From the NCBI GenBank assembly GCA_002707495.1, contig PAMZ01000003.1, positions 186,001 through 250,000 on the forward strand: a stretch of 64,000 nt of DNA, read 5' to 3'. Below are positions 47,474 through 55,842 of this stretch, piece by piece (position 1 is the first letter of the stretch; each line of letters starts with the position of its first letter). A program made the translations under genes and the position numbers. Under the pieces are notes generated by a model. It was not told the origin of the DNA and ran no database searches. It was given only the letters and a program-made list of their open reading frames with translations. Source of the DNA: Halobacteriovoraceae bacterium. GTDB lineage: Bacteria > Bdellovibrionota > Bacteriovoracia > Bacteriovoracales > Bacteriovoracaceae.

Positions 47474-48339
47474 ATGAGATAGCAGAAAAGAAAAATTTAA
47501 AAGTCATTATTATTTCTGATGGGACAGGAGAGACTGCGAAGTCTATGACCAGAGCAGCCATCACTCAATTTCAATCCAAAGAAATATTTTTTACACGCTA
47601 TAAAAATGTTCGAAGTAAAGAGCATATTGATGCCATATTTCAGGAAGCCGCTCTCAATCATGATATGGTGGTGTTTACGATTGTATCTCCTGAACTTAGA
47701 AGCTATGTCCATCAAATAAGTAAAAGAGACCATGTAAGATCAGTAGATCTCTTGGGACCTCTACTTTCTCAAATGGCAAACGTATTTGAAACTGAACCTG
47801 AGTATCAACCTGGTCTTCTGCATGCGGTAAATGATCATTACTATGAGAAAGTTGCAGCGGTTGAATTTACACTAAATCACGATGATGGACGAAACCTAGC
47901 TTCACTTGATGAATGTGATATTGTTCTGGTAGGAATCTCAAGGACTTCTAAAACTCCTCTCTCGATCTATCTGTCTTTAGAGGGTCTCAAGGTTGTGAAT
48001 ATTCCTATTATTCTCAATATGCCTTTGCCTGAAAATTTATTTAAGATTGATCAACGAAAAATTTTCGGTCTCACCATTGATCCGGATGCCTTAAGAGAAA
48101 TCAGGCAAAACCGTCTCTCTAATTTAGGAACCAACGCTAAAGGTGACTATGCAGATACGAGAAAAGTTGTGGAAGAAATCGAATGGGCGAATAAACTTTT
48201 TGAACAAAATAGACGCTGGCCGGTATTTAATGTGACTAATATAGCTCTAGAAGAAACTGCGTCAGAGATCGTAAAACTCTTACAAATGAGAAGTCGAAAT
48301 CGATTTAAGCAAAAGAAACGCTTTGAAGCCAAAGATTAA
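47470..48339 (+). CDS. ppsR: Pyruvate-dikinase/PEP-synthase regulatory protein (kinase/phosphotransferase)
   Basis: 289 residues of the DUF299 family. These proteins use ADP to phosphorylate and inactivate PEP synthase or pyruvate phosphate dikinase, and phosphate to reactivate it. Family blocks are IIISDGTGETAKSM, the P-loop-like GISRTSKTPLSIYLS and TIDPDALREIRQNR. Which of the two target enzymes is present is not visible here. ATGA overlap with miaA; convergent 4-base overlap with the kinase gene. Confidence 0.92.
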   Translation: MNEIAEKKNLKVIIISDGTGETAKSMTRAAITQFQSKEIFFTRYKNVRSKEHIDAIFQEAALNHDMVVFTIVSPELRSYVHQISKRDHVRSVDLLGPLLSQMANVFETEPEYQPGLLHAVNDHYYEKVAAVEFTLNHDDGRNLASLDECDIVLVGISRTSKTPLSIYLSLEGLKVVNIPIILNMPLPENLFKIDQRKIFGLTIDPDALREIRQNRLSNLGTNAKGDYADTRKVVEEIEWANKLFEQNRRWPVFNVTNIALEETASEIVKLLQMRSRNRFKQKKRFEAKD

Positions 48340-50333
48340 TTACGTGGAAGTTCGTTTCGCTTATTAGGCTCTACTGTAAATCTTACTCTGTTCTCTAGTT
48401 GAATCAGATCATTATAAATTCGAAACTCGTATGTTCCTGCTGGCATGCGATGTTCCTTTAACGGAAGATCAAGATTATGTTTCTCACCCTCAGCTTCGTA
48501 GGAAATCTTAGACCCCGGAGGGTAGTTTTGAGAGGTCGTTAAATATCCAGTATATTTCTTCTCAAACTTTGGAACTCTTACATTTTTGGTAGAACTATCT
48601 TCACTTAGTGTAATGCTTTCTTCCATAACCCAAGTTTTGTGACCCGGCTTCATCATCTTAATTTGAATAGGAGTATTCATAGGAACTTCTAGTTTCGCAC
48701 CAATAATCTCTTTTCTCTTTCCATTAACAAAAGTTCTAATATTAAAGGTATCTGAATCTGCAAATGAAAAGTAGAGAACACCTTTAACCGATGCAGGTTC
48801 CTTTCCTGGATTTTGTGTTTTGCCAGGATTATCCCCTGCCACAGTATCTGAGCAGCCAATCATGCTACAGACAGGGATTCCCGTAAGGTTTTGCACCATA
48901 GCTGGTTTAAAAATAACGACTAAGGCCAACCCTGCTGCGATGATGATCCCTAAAGGAGAGCTACTCTTTTTTTCTTGAACAACAGCTCGTTTTTTCCCCT
49001 GACTCACTTTTTTCACACTTGGCGATCCTGCTTTAACTCTCGCTCTTGTGGTTCTATTGGAGGCCCCTTGCGTTGAGCTTCGTCTTGCTTTTACTTTACT
49101 TGTTTTTTCACGATTCGCTGCGGGACGCTTAATTCGATTTGTTCCCGTATTTTTAGCACTAGGTTTCGTTTTTTCATTGAAATCTAAATTAAGCCCATCA
49201 ACATTAGTGGTTTCGTGAGAAAATCCAAGATCCAATTCTATCTTACCAGATCTTTGTTCTTCAGTTATGAAAGAGCCGTCTGCACTAGGAATATCCTTTA
49301 CTTGAGCACTATTAGAGCCGCCGTTCTCTTCAGCTTTCATATCATCTAGATAGGGTTTGATATCTATTTTTCCAAACTCTACAAATTTCTTTCTATCTGC
49401 AACTATCTCTTCTTTGAAAAGTTGTTTTGCAAAATAACTCAAGTCTGTTGCATTGAATTCTGGATAATTTGAATATAAAAATCTAACAAGTGATCTATTT
49501 AATTTATCTAAATTTTCATATCGATTATTTCTATCTTTAGATAGTGCTTTTAAAACTATTTCATCCAATTCAGGTGGAACATTTGGATTAATACTCGATG
49601 GCTTAGGAATTTTACAAGCTTGGATTTGCTTTAATACGGCCAAATCATTTTTCGCTGTAAAAAGCTTTCTAGAACAAAGCATCTCCCACAGAGTAATTCC
49701 CACTGCAAATTGATCATAACGATGATCAAGATCGAGTCCGTCTAGATATTCAGGAGCTAAATAAGAAAGCTTTCCTTTAATCGTTCCCGCTTGCGTTGCC
49801 TCACTGTTTGAGTCTGCCTTTGCGATTCCAAAGTCGATAACCTTAACAGCGCCTTCATAAGTCAGCATAATATTATGTGGAGAAATATCTCTATGGATAA
49901 TATTAAAATGCTTTCCGGTTAATTTATCTGTAAATGTATGCGCATAATGGAGCGCTTGACATACTTGAGAGATAATATGAGTAGAAATCTCTACTGGGAA
50001 AACAAACTTCTTTTCTTTTAATCGATCTAAAAATTGCTTCAGGTTCGCACCATCAACGTACTCCATGGCAGAGTAAAGCTGTTGATCAACCAATCCATAA
50101 TCATAGACTTGAGCAATATTTGGATGAACAAGTCCAAAAGTAACTTTCAATTCATCCTCAAACATCTGCACGAACGAAGGGTTTTGAGAGTATTGTGGTT
50201 GAACCATTTTTATGGCAACAATTTTATTAGCCTGCTCACCAAGATAAGAAGCACGACAAATCTTTGCCATACCACCATCTACCAAGTGGTCTAAAATTAA
50301 ATACTTTCCAAAACGTTGATACTTTCGTGTCAT
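48336..50333 (-). CDS. Membrane-anchored Ser/Thr protein kinase
   Basis: 665 residues. The Hanks-type kinase domain (about 8-275) has AIKMVQ (Lys), HRDISPHNIML (catalytic Asp), DFGIAK and the APEYLDG block. The Gly-rich loop reads VDGGMAKICRA. A low-complexity Lys/Arg/Ser linker (about 390-455) leads to one membrane helix (about 460-478). An extracytoplasmic part (about 480-665) is beta-rich, with a PEGA-like sense (MKPGHKTWVMEESITL). The extracytoplasmic part is a likely sensor. Substrates are unknown; the FHA protein nearby is a candidate, as inference. Confidence 0.9.
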   Translation of the reverse strand: MTRKYQRFGKYLILDHLVDGGMAKICRASYLGEQANKIVAIKMVQPQYSQNPSFVQMFEDELKVTFGLVHPNIAQVYDYGLVDQQLYSAMEYVDGANLKQFLDRLKEKKFVFPVEISTHIISQVCQALHYAHTFTDKLTGKHFNIIHRDISPHNIMLTYEGAVKVIDFGIAKADSNSEATQAGTIKGKLSYLAPEYLDGLDLDHRYDQFAVGITLWEMLCSRKLFTAKNDLAVLKQIQACKIPKPSSINPNVPPELDEIVLKALSKDRNNRYENLDKLNRSLVRFLYSNYPEFNATDLSYFAKQLFKEEIVADRKKFVEFGKIDIKPYLDDMKAEENGGSNSAQVKDIPSADGSFITEEQRSGKIELDLGFSHETTNVDGLNLDFNEKTKPSAKNTGTNRIKRPAANREKTSKVKARRSSTQGASNRTTRARVKAGSPSVKKVSQGKKRAVVQEKKSSSPLGIIIAAGLALVVIFKPAMVQNLTGIPVCSMIGCSDTVAGDNPGKTQNPGKEPASVKGVLYFSFADSDTFNIRTFVNGKRKEIIGAKLEVPMNTPIQIKMMKPGHKTWVMEESITLSEDSSTKNVRVPKFEKKYTGYLTTSQNYPPGSKISYEAEGEKHNLDLPLKEHRMPAGTYEFRIYNDLIQLENRVRFTVEPNKRNELPRN

Positions 50334-50406
50334 TAAAAATCCTCAAGATCATATCGGCTGAAAATAGGATTTGCTTAAGAGAAAAAAGAGAGAATAAGTC
50401 CCGTAA

Positions 50407-50928
50407 TTATTTCAATACTTTAAGGATTTCCCTATCTTTAAAGCCAGGAACTTTAATCTGAACGGGATAGCGAGAATTGCTTCGCCCACAAAGTCCAACC
50501 AATTTATGTCTCGAAAGCCTCCAGTCTCTGAAACCCTCATGAGCTTCAAATTGCTTTTTAAAATCGAGGAGGACGAGATCCTCTAAATTGGACTCTCTAA
50601 ACTGTTGAATAAAGGAGGCTGTATTGGTAGGGGCCCCATTTTTTGCGTAAAATAACCCTATAAAAAGTCTATCGCATTTTCCAGCTCTCAATAATTCCTC
50701 TCCTAACCACTTTCGAAACGGGCTATCTAGCTCGAGCTCAGCGATAGAGATATCATAGACCATATTGATTTCTTTATACCAAGAGTAGCGATCAAAAACG
50801 AGTTTATCATCCCAAGACTTTGTTCCGTGAGTTCCACCTCTAAAGACTATGTCTGAGTCAATCATCGCATTCCTATCCAGAATAGCGGCACAAGAAGTTA
50901 AAAAGATTAATACCAACAAATATTTCAT
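50407..50928 (-). CDS. Probable lipoprotein of unknown function
   Basis: 173 residues. Signal peptide MKYLLVLIFLTSC ends in a lipobox-like FLTSC, so Cys13 would be lipidated and the mature protein begins CAAILDRN. The rest is globular with a basic C-terminus and no recognised motif. It overlaps the alpha/beta hydrolase gene by 4 bases (ATGA), so the pair is translationally coupled. Confidence 0.72.
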   Translation of the reverse strand: MKYLLVLIFLTSCAAILDRNAMIDSDIVFRGGTHGTKSWDDKLVFDRYSWYKEINMVYDISIAELELDSPFRKWLGEELLRAGKCDRLFIGLFYAKNGAPTNTASFIQQFRESNLEDLVLLDFKKQFEAHEGFRDWRLSRHKLVGLCGRSNSRYPVQIKVPGFKDREILKVLK

Positions 50929-51845
50929 GCTAAATCCAAGTTTTCGATATCCTTAATTATCTCCTCAAAGGCCTGAGTTCGACAAGTTTCATTCAAAAGA
51001 TCATGGCGCATATTGGGAAAATTTACTTTCCTCACCCTTTTTTTATCCATTCCCGCATAAAATAACTCCGTTTTTTCATTCTCCACGATTCGATCGTCTC
51101 CAGATAAAAGAAAAAGTGTCGGATAATTAAAAAAATAACTGATTGAATTGATATCCTTAGTCGCATTTAAAGTTTCTGTTCCTAATTTAATAGTAATAGA
51201 TTTAGAGATCAAATGATCACTAACAAATTCTCGAGTTTTCTGCTCGTCGTGACTTAGGTCATAGCCATTATATATAAGGGGCACTCGAACCTTCGCCAGA
51301 GTTTCAGGCATACTGCTCAAAAGTGTCGTAGCCTCTTTGGGAAGATTCAATTTTGGCTTAAGACATGGGTTAACAAATACGCAAAGCTTAGGATCTATCG
51401 CCAAAGGCCTTGATTCTTCGCTTAATGCTTTTAGGGTCACTAAGCCACCCAAACTATGGGAGATAAAAATCGGCGTGAAGTAGCGATCCATATAATGACG
51501 ATGATATTGAATCGAAAGAAAGTTTCTAAAGTCCTCTACAAAAGTAGAGAATTTATCAATATAACCTCTATCTCCCCCACTTTTTCCATGACCATAAAGA
51601 TCCATGCAAGAAATTAAAAGTCGATTTCCAAAACGAAGCCTAAGAGCATTAAAGAGATCCTCATGTCTTTTATGATACTCAATCATTCCATGTTGAAAAA
51701 TCACATGATAGGCATTGGAAGCTAGTTCTTCTTTGGGATAATAGGTCTTAAAAAAAATATGAGTCTTTTCTGGAAAAGAAGACTCAAAAACACCCTCTTC
51801 AATCCTATGCAAAGCTGTGGACTGATTCTTTACAGCACTAGCCAT
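50925..51845 (-). CDS. Alpha/beta-hydrolase, lysophospholipase-like
   Basis: 306 residues of the serine aminopeptidase/monoacylglycerol lipase type (Hydrolase_4). Visible are HVIFQHGMIEYHKRHEDLFNAL (parts), nucleophile elbow FISHSLGGLV with the Ser, LLSGDDRIVENEK for the Asp, and FPNMRHDLLNE for the His, so the triad looks complete. It has no signal peptide. Preferred substrate is unknown. The start overlaps the GYF-PilZ gene by 8 bases, and it is coupled to a lipoprotein gene downstream. Confidence 0.88.
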   Translation of the reverse strand: MASAVKNQSTALHRIEEGVFESSFPEKTHIFFKTYYPKEELASNAYHVIFQHGMIEYHKRHEDLFNALRLRFGNRLLISCMDLYGHGKSGGDRGYIDKFSTFVEDFRNFLSIQYHRHYMDRYFTPIFISHSLGGLVTLKALSEESRPLAIDPKLCVFVNPCLKPKLNLPKEATTLLSSMPETLAKVRVPLIYNGYDLSHDEQKTREFVSDHLISKSITIKLGTETLNATKDINSISYFFNYPTLFLLSGDDRIVENEKTELFYAGMDKKRVRKVNFPNMRHDLLNETCRTQAFEEIIKDIENLDLA

Positions 51846-52605
51846 TTGAAAGATAACTTTGAATCGCTTGTTCTGACTCTCCAGAAAGATTACTGAAGCG
51901 AAACGAAAACCCCTGTCTTCCTTCTAAAACTCTTACTATCTGTCCTGAAGCGACAAAATGGTAATCTGTATTTTCAGGATGAACATTAATAGAAATAGTC
52001 TCTCCCACTTGACCGGGGAACTCGTCAACGAGAACTTGCATACCGCCCGTGGAAATATCACGGCAAATTCCTACGAAAACTTTTTGATTATTTTCGATAT
52101 ACATACGAGCAATAAAGGGCTTTCTTGCATTAGATCTTCTTTCTTCATCTTCAATTGGAGGAGGAAGATCTGAAAAAACATCAGAAAAATCCTCAAAATC
52201 AGCTAATAATTTCCAATCACTCATTCCTTCTGAAAAAACATAAGTCTTTCCATTGATTCTATTTTCATCGAAAAGTCGCTTAATGAGATCGAGATGATAA
52301 GGGCCATACTCAACTTCATTGCCTCCTCGATCGACTCCAATTTTCACAAAAATTCCCGAAGAGAGGTCTTGCAAACGATTTATCGTTTCATCCATTCGAG
52401 GTGGGAGACTTGGCTCCGGCATAGGTTGATGAAGGGCAGATTCAAATTCATTCATATCTTTGACCTGTGCCCAGTTTTCTAAACCTTTTCGCCAAACATA
52501 GTCCTCTTCGTTAAGTTGACCAGACTTTAATAAATCAAAGACAGCGTCAATTTCAACCGGCCCTACTCTTTCTCCAGATTTAACGTAGTACCATTTATCG
52601 GACAT
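51838..52605 (-). CDS. GYF-GYF-PilZ cyclic-di-GMP effector
   Basis: 255 residues with three domains. Two GYF_2-like repeats come first: about 4-55 (WYYVKSGERVGPVEIDAVFDLLKSG, in parts) and about 95-150 (VEYGPYHLDLIKRLFDENRI). A PilZ domain (about 155-250) keeps both cyclic-di-GMP contacts: RSNAR (RxxxR) and DISTGG (D/NxSxxG). GYF_2 repeats typically bind Pro-rich partners. It would thus read cyclic di-GMP made by cyclases such as the FHA-GGDEF protein. AAGGAG precedes the ATG. The hydrolase gene overlaps it downstream. Confidence 0.88.
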   Translation of the reverse strand: MSDKWYYVKSGERVGPVEIDAVFDLLKSGQLNEEDYVWRKGLENWAQVKDMNEFESALHQPMPEPSLPPRMDETINRLQDLSSGIFVKIGVDRGGNEVEYGPYHLDLIKRLFDENRINGKTYVFSEGMSDWKLLADFEDFSDVFSDLPPPIEDEERRSNARKPFIARMYIENNQKVFVGICRDISTGGMQVLVDEFPGQVGETISINVHPENTDYHFVASGQIVRVLEGRQGFSFRFSNLSGESEQAIQSYLSNG

Positions 52606-52681
52606 GCTAACACTCCTTGAACAGTGTGATTTTAAGTGGTTACCCTATTATTTTACAGGGGATATCAAAGACTTGCAGATT

Positions 52682-52696
52682 CGGCAGAATTTGCCG
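52682..52696. repeat. Short inverted repeat upstream of the VWA lipoprotein gene
   Basis: CGGCA-GAATT-TGCCG is a perfect 5-bp dyad with a 5-base centre. It lies in the 171-base gap between the divergent GYF-PilZ and VWA genes and could be a binding site. Confidence 0.3.
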
Positions 52697-52776
52697 TAAT
52701 AGTCGCCAAGCTTGCTCTGAAATTTCTAAAGCTCACGGCTAAATGACCGATATGTAATCTGAGAAAGGATAATATT

Positions 52777-54198
52777 ATGAAATACCTACTTAGTTTATTC
52801 ATACTTATCGCCCTTGCCAGTTGTGGTGAGGAGGTTGTGCATCAAAAGACAGTGAGTGATGGTTTTACCACAAGCGCACTTCAAAGCTTTTCAGTTAGTA
52901 CCTGTGCACAAAGAACTTTCGCAAGACCGCCTGTTGATATTTTGTACGTCGTTGATAATACCGGAAGTACGATTGCTGACTCCTTTCAGAACTTAAAGAG
53001 TGAACTACAAAATACCATTAACACTATTTCAAGTGATTTCGATTATCATATTTATTTTGTTCCCCTAAATGCTTCACAAGGTGAAAGTGCTACGACTTAT
53101 CCTTTATTGGCCAATAACCCTGACTCACTTCCAAATTTATCTCAGGTTAATTTAGTTCAGCCTTCAAATTTAGAATTTTTCAGTCAAGCGAGTGGTAATA
53201 ATGTAGAGCACGGAATGACCAGAGCTTACAATATTATTCAGCTTAATAGAGATAACGGAATTTTTAGAGAGGATGCCCATACAATTGTCGTTATGATTTC
53301 AAATGGGGACGACACAGAATCAAACAGAAATGTCGGTGGGAATGTTATCCCAGATCAAACAGTTTTATCTCAGCAAATTGAAGAGTTTAAGTCTCTCACT
53401 AAAAAATATGCTGATGCTAATAGTCTTTCAAATCCACTTAATGCTCAGATGGTGAGATTTTTCTCTTTAACTGCCAAGTCCACTTGTAACGGTTGGAAAG
53501 TTGGGAATAATTACCAACAACTTTCAAGAGAGCTTTATGACTATCAAGCACTCACAGATAATAATATAGGAAAAGATACAGTGGATCTTTGTTCTCAAAA
53601 CTACTCGACACTTTTCTCTCCTATAAACAATAGTATTCAGGCTGTTATCATTGGTCACAAATACGATCATTGGAAAATTAGTTCGGCTAGTGAATCTCAA
53701 ATCCAAGCTAATGATATTGAAGTGACTAAACTCAAATTGGATGGTTCTAGAGTTTCTGTGCCAGAAGGATCAGTTAATGGATTTGAATACCTAGGTTATC
53801 AAACTAATATTGATACAAGATATGAACCTACATCTGGAGAACCGGTTTCTGGGCTTGTGGTAAAACTGAATGGATCAGCTCGCGTAGAATATCCTGACTG
53901 TATTATTGCAAAGACAAGAACTCCGACCGAATACTTTGGATATATAACAGTTCCAAGAGAACCTGATCTCGAAACGACTGAGATTGAAATTAATGGCAAG
54001 CTTGTTCCTCCGAGCGCTCAAAATGGTTGGACTTATGTTGGATTCAGAGACACGATAAATATCAAAGTTCCTGGCCCTGATAACGTAAGTGTTAGCCCAC
54101 CAGTTAATAAGTCCGGTTATACCTTTCAATTGAATGGTAATGCGATTTACACTAATGGTGATACGATAAATGTTTTTTACAAGCCTAAGGCGCAGTAG
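52777..54198 (+). CDS. VWA-domain lipoprotein with C-terminal repeats
   Basis: 473 residues. Lipobox LASC places the lipidated Cys at residue 16. A von Willebrand factor A domain (about 48-280) opens with ILYVVDNTGST, a MIDAS-like DxTxS where DxSxS is usual, and includes MISNGDDTE. The end carries two related ~55-residue segments (about 316-372 and 401-460), each with a LDG/ING turn, NGFEYLGY or NGWTYVGF, and a VKLNGSARV or FQLNGNAIY strand. They look like duplicated beta modules. The role could be adhesion or assembly on the cell surface, as inference from VWA biology. Confidence 0.8.
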   Translation: MKYLLSLFILIALASCGEEVVHQKTVSDGFTTSALQSFSVSTCAQRTFARPPVDILYVVDNTGSTIADSFQNLKSELQNTINTISSDFDYHIYFVPLNASQGESATTYPLLANNPDSLPNLSQVNLVQPSNLEFFSQASGNNVEHGMTRAYNIIQLNRDNGIFREDAHTIVVMISNGDDTESNRNVGGNVIPDQTVLSQQIEEFKSLTKKYADANSLSNPLNAQMVRFFSLTAKSTCNGWKVGNNYQQLSRELYDYQALTDNNIGKDTVDLCSQNYSTLFSPINNSIQAVIIGHKYDHWKISSASESQIQANDIEVTKLKLDGSRVSVPEGSVNGFEYLGYQTNIDTRYEPTSGEPVSGLVVKLNGSARVEYPDCIIAKTRTPTEYFGYITVPREPDLETTEIEINGKLVPPSAQNGWTYVGFRDTINIKVPGPDNVSVSPPVNKSGYTFQLNGNAIYTNGDTINVFYKPKAQ

Positions 54199-54221
54199 AA
54201 CTTTCTGGGTTCCGATAGCCG

Positions 54222-54240
54222 GACTCAGGTGAGTCAGGTT
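54222..54240 (+). terminator. Weak terminator candidate after the VWA gene
   Basis: GACTC-AGGT-GAGTC is a 5-bp stem followed by AGGTTTT. It lies about 24 bases past the stop of the lipoprotein gene; the short stem makes it weak. Confidence 0.3.
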
Positions 54241-54491
54241 TTCCGAACTAACCCATAAACCAATCCACCTAACTGATGATATTTTTCTGCTAAAATTTTA
54301 TTATTGGTAATTCTTATCAACGCCTGAGTTTCTCTCAGAGAACCCATCGCAATAGAATAAAACCTTTTCTTGTCTTTAACTGAAGAACGACCACTACCCT
54401 CTGTGATGTTCAAGGCAATGCTTAGCGAAGCTCGTAAGAGTTGATCTCTCACGGGATTTTTAAGTTTTAATTTTTCACATTCTAAATAGAG
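54234..54491 (-). pseudogene. Four-helix-bundle protein gene, 5'-truncated (minus copy)
   Basis: The frame encodes about 85 residues after a stop codon at 54492-54494 and includes RDQLLRASLSIALNITEGSGR and SLRETQALIRI. It matches the family of ~115-residue four-helix-bundle proteins (also known from 23S rRNA intervening sequences). The first ~25 residues of that family are missing; a GTG at 54452 is the only near start. It sits head-to-head with a similar truncated plus-strand copy. Confidence 0.62.
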
Positions 54492-54761
54492 TTAGCGAAA
54501 CAAGTAAAACTTAAAGCTTTCATGAAAGATCAGTTATTACGTGCAAGTAGTAGCGTCGCCTTAAACCTAGCAGAAGGGAATGCGAGAAGAACAAATAAAG
54601 ACAGATTAAAATTTTTTAATATCGCTCTGGCTAGTCTCAGAGAAGTTCAGATGATTTGTAAATTAGAAGACCTCAACAGAATCACGGGAAAAGCAGATCA
54701 AGTCGGTGGTATGATTTATGCACTAAACCGGTCCGTTACTGATTCAGCCAACAGAAACTGA
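54486..54761 (+). pseudogene. Four-helix-bundle protein gene, 5'-truncated (plus copy)
   Basis: The frame runs from just after a stop at 54483-54485 and encodes IELAKQVKLKAFMKDQLL, then RASSSVALNLAEGNARR and ASLREVQMICKL. It is the same family as the minus copy, with the start of the protein lost; an ATG at 54522 could still give a 79-residue piece. The two copies abut within a few bases, pointing to an inversion or deletion that removed both N-termini. Confidence 0.62.
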
Positions 54762-54768
54762 AACCGTA

Positions 54769-55842
54769 TTACGCCATTGCTGATTTATCTTGATTCGATT
54801 TCAAAACACGATTCATAAATTGAATATGAGGGAGAAGTTTTTTGAGTTTTAAATAATTTACTTCCAGCGAAAGCCCTGTTCCATCGGCTCCAACAATCGC
54901 TTCACCTACAATACCATGCTGTCTAGCATCGTCGAGATGCTCAACTCCTATATGCTCTCCTGACTGTTTCCAGTGTTCGAGAAAATCGTCCACTTGAACT
55001 AAGCTCATCGCTGAATCAGTATTAGGTGTTGATTGCAAGCGCTTCCAGATATTTTCAAGAAAGGTTTGGCACTTGGATGAAATTTTTAGTTTCTTATCTT
55101 CGGTTAGATGTTTTTCTGTATTGTAAAAGATGAAAATACCGCGAATTCGATCTAGACTTTGAGTCACGAGCACTTTGGGTAGTCCATCTTTATCATCAAA
55201 GGTCTTGATCACTCCCATGTCCTGGCAGATGATCAGCATTTCATCCATTTTCGATTCTATAACACCGTAAATTTCTTTAGAGTAGAGATCTAGAGTCTTT
55301 CTATGAATCGCAATTCCCGATTCGTGTTCTTCTCCATGGGCTTTATAAACAAGAAATAAAGTTCCTAGGATTTTGATGACTTCATTTGCTTTTAAAAATT
55401 CGTAGCCTTGATGTTTTCCTGATCCATAGCTTACTGTTGCAGAATTAGACTCAAGCTCTTTCACCCTTGAGTTCGTGGCCCTTAATCTATTAGCAAGCGT
55501 ATTAATAATGGTCTTAAACCAAGGGTTGAGTCCCGACATCGTTTTAGCAAAAGCTGTAAACGAGATTTCGATTACCTCAGAGCCAACCATAGCAGAAGCT
55601 GAACAAGACCTCTTTCCTCCGCCATCATCGTCGAAATAGGCCATCTCTCCGATAACCTCTCCCGCTCTTAGAACAGCGATCTCAATGAATCCCTTACCTT
55701 TAGGTTTAAAAAGTCGCAGCTGCCCTTTTTGAATGATAAAAAGTGAGTTGGCCTTCTCCCCGTCGTTAAACAAGATTTCACCTTGTTTAAGCTTGCGAAG
55801 TCCTGAACCGGAATCACCTTTTTTAGCAGCTGCTGTTCCCAT
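54769..55842 (-). CDS. Cyclic-nucleotide-binding domain protein
   Basis: 357 residues. The N-terminal cNMP-binding fold (about 14-135) has LKQGEILFNDGEKANSLFII and a phosphate-binding cassette IGEMAYFDDDGGGKRSCSAS, with the Gly-Glu pair and Arg kept though the loop is enlarged. The rest (about 150-357) is helical and of no recognised family; no DNA-binding helix-turn-helix like CRP is evident at its end. It starts at the base after the thiolase stop (TAAATG), with AAGG upstream, so it is co-transcribed with it. Ligand (cAMP, cGMP or other) unknown. Confidence 0.82.
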   Translation of the reverse strand: MGTAAAKKGDSGSGLRKLKQGEILFNDGEKANSLFIIQKGQLRLFKPKGKGFIEIAVLRAGEVIGEMAYFDDDGGGKRSCSASAMVGSEVIEISFTAFAKTMSGLNPWFKTIINTLANRLRATNSRVKELESNSATVSYGSGKHQGYEFLKANEVIKILGTLFLVYKAHGEEHESGIAIHRKTLDLYSKEIYGVIESKMDEMLIICQDMGVIKTFDDKDGLPKVLVTQSLDRIRGIFIFYNTEKHLTEDKKLKISSKCQTFLENIWKRLQSTPNTDSAMSLVQVDDFLEHWKQSGEHIGVEHLDDARQHGIVGEAIVGADGTGLSLEVNYLKLKKLLPHIQFMNRVLKSNQDKSAMA

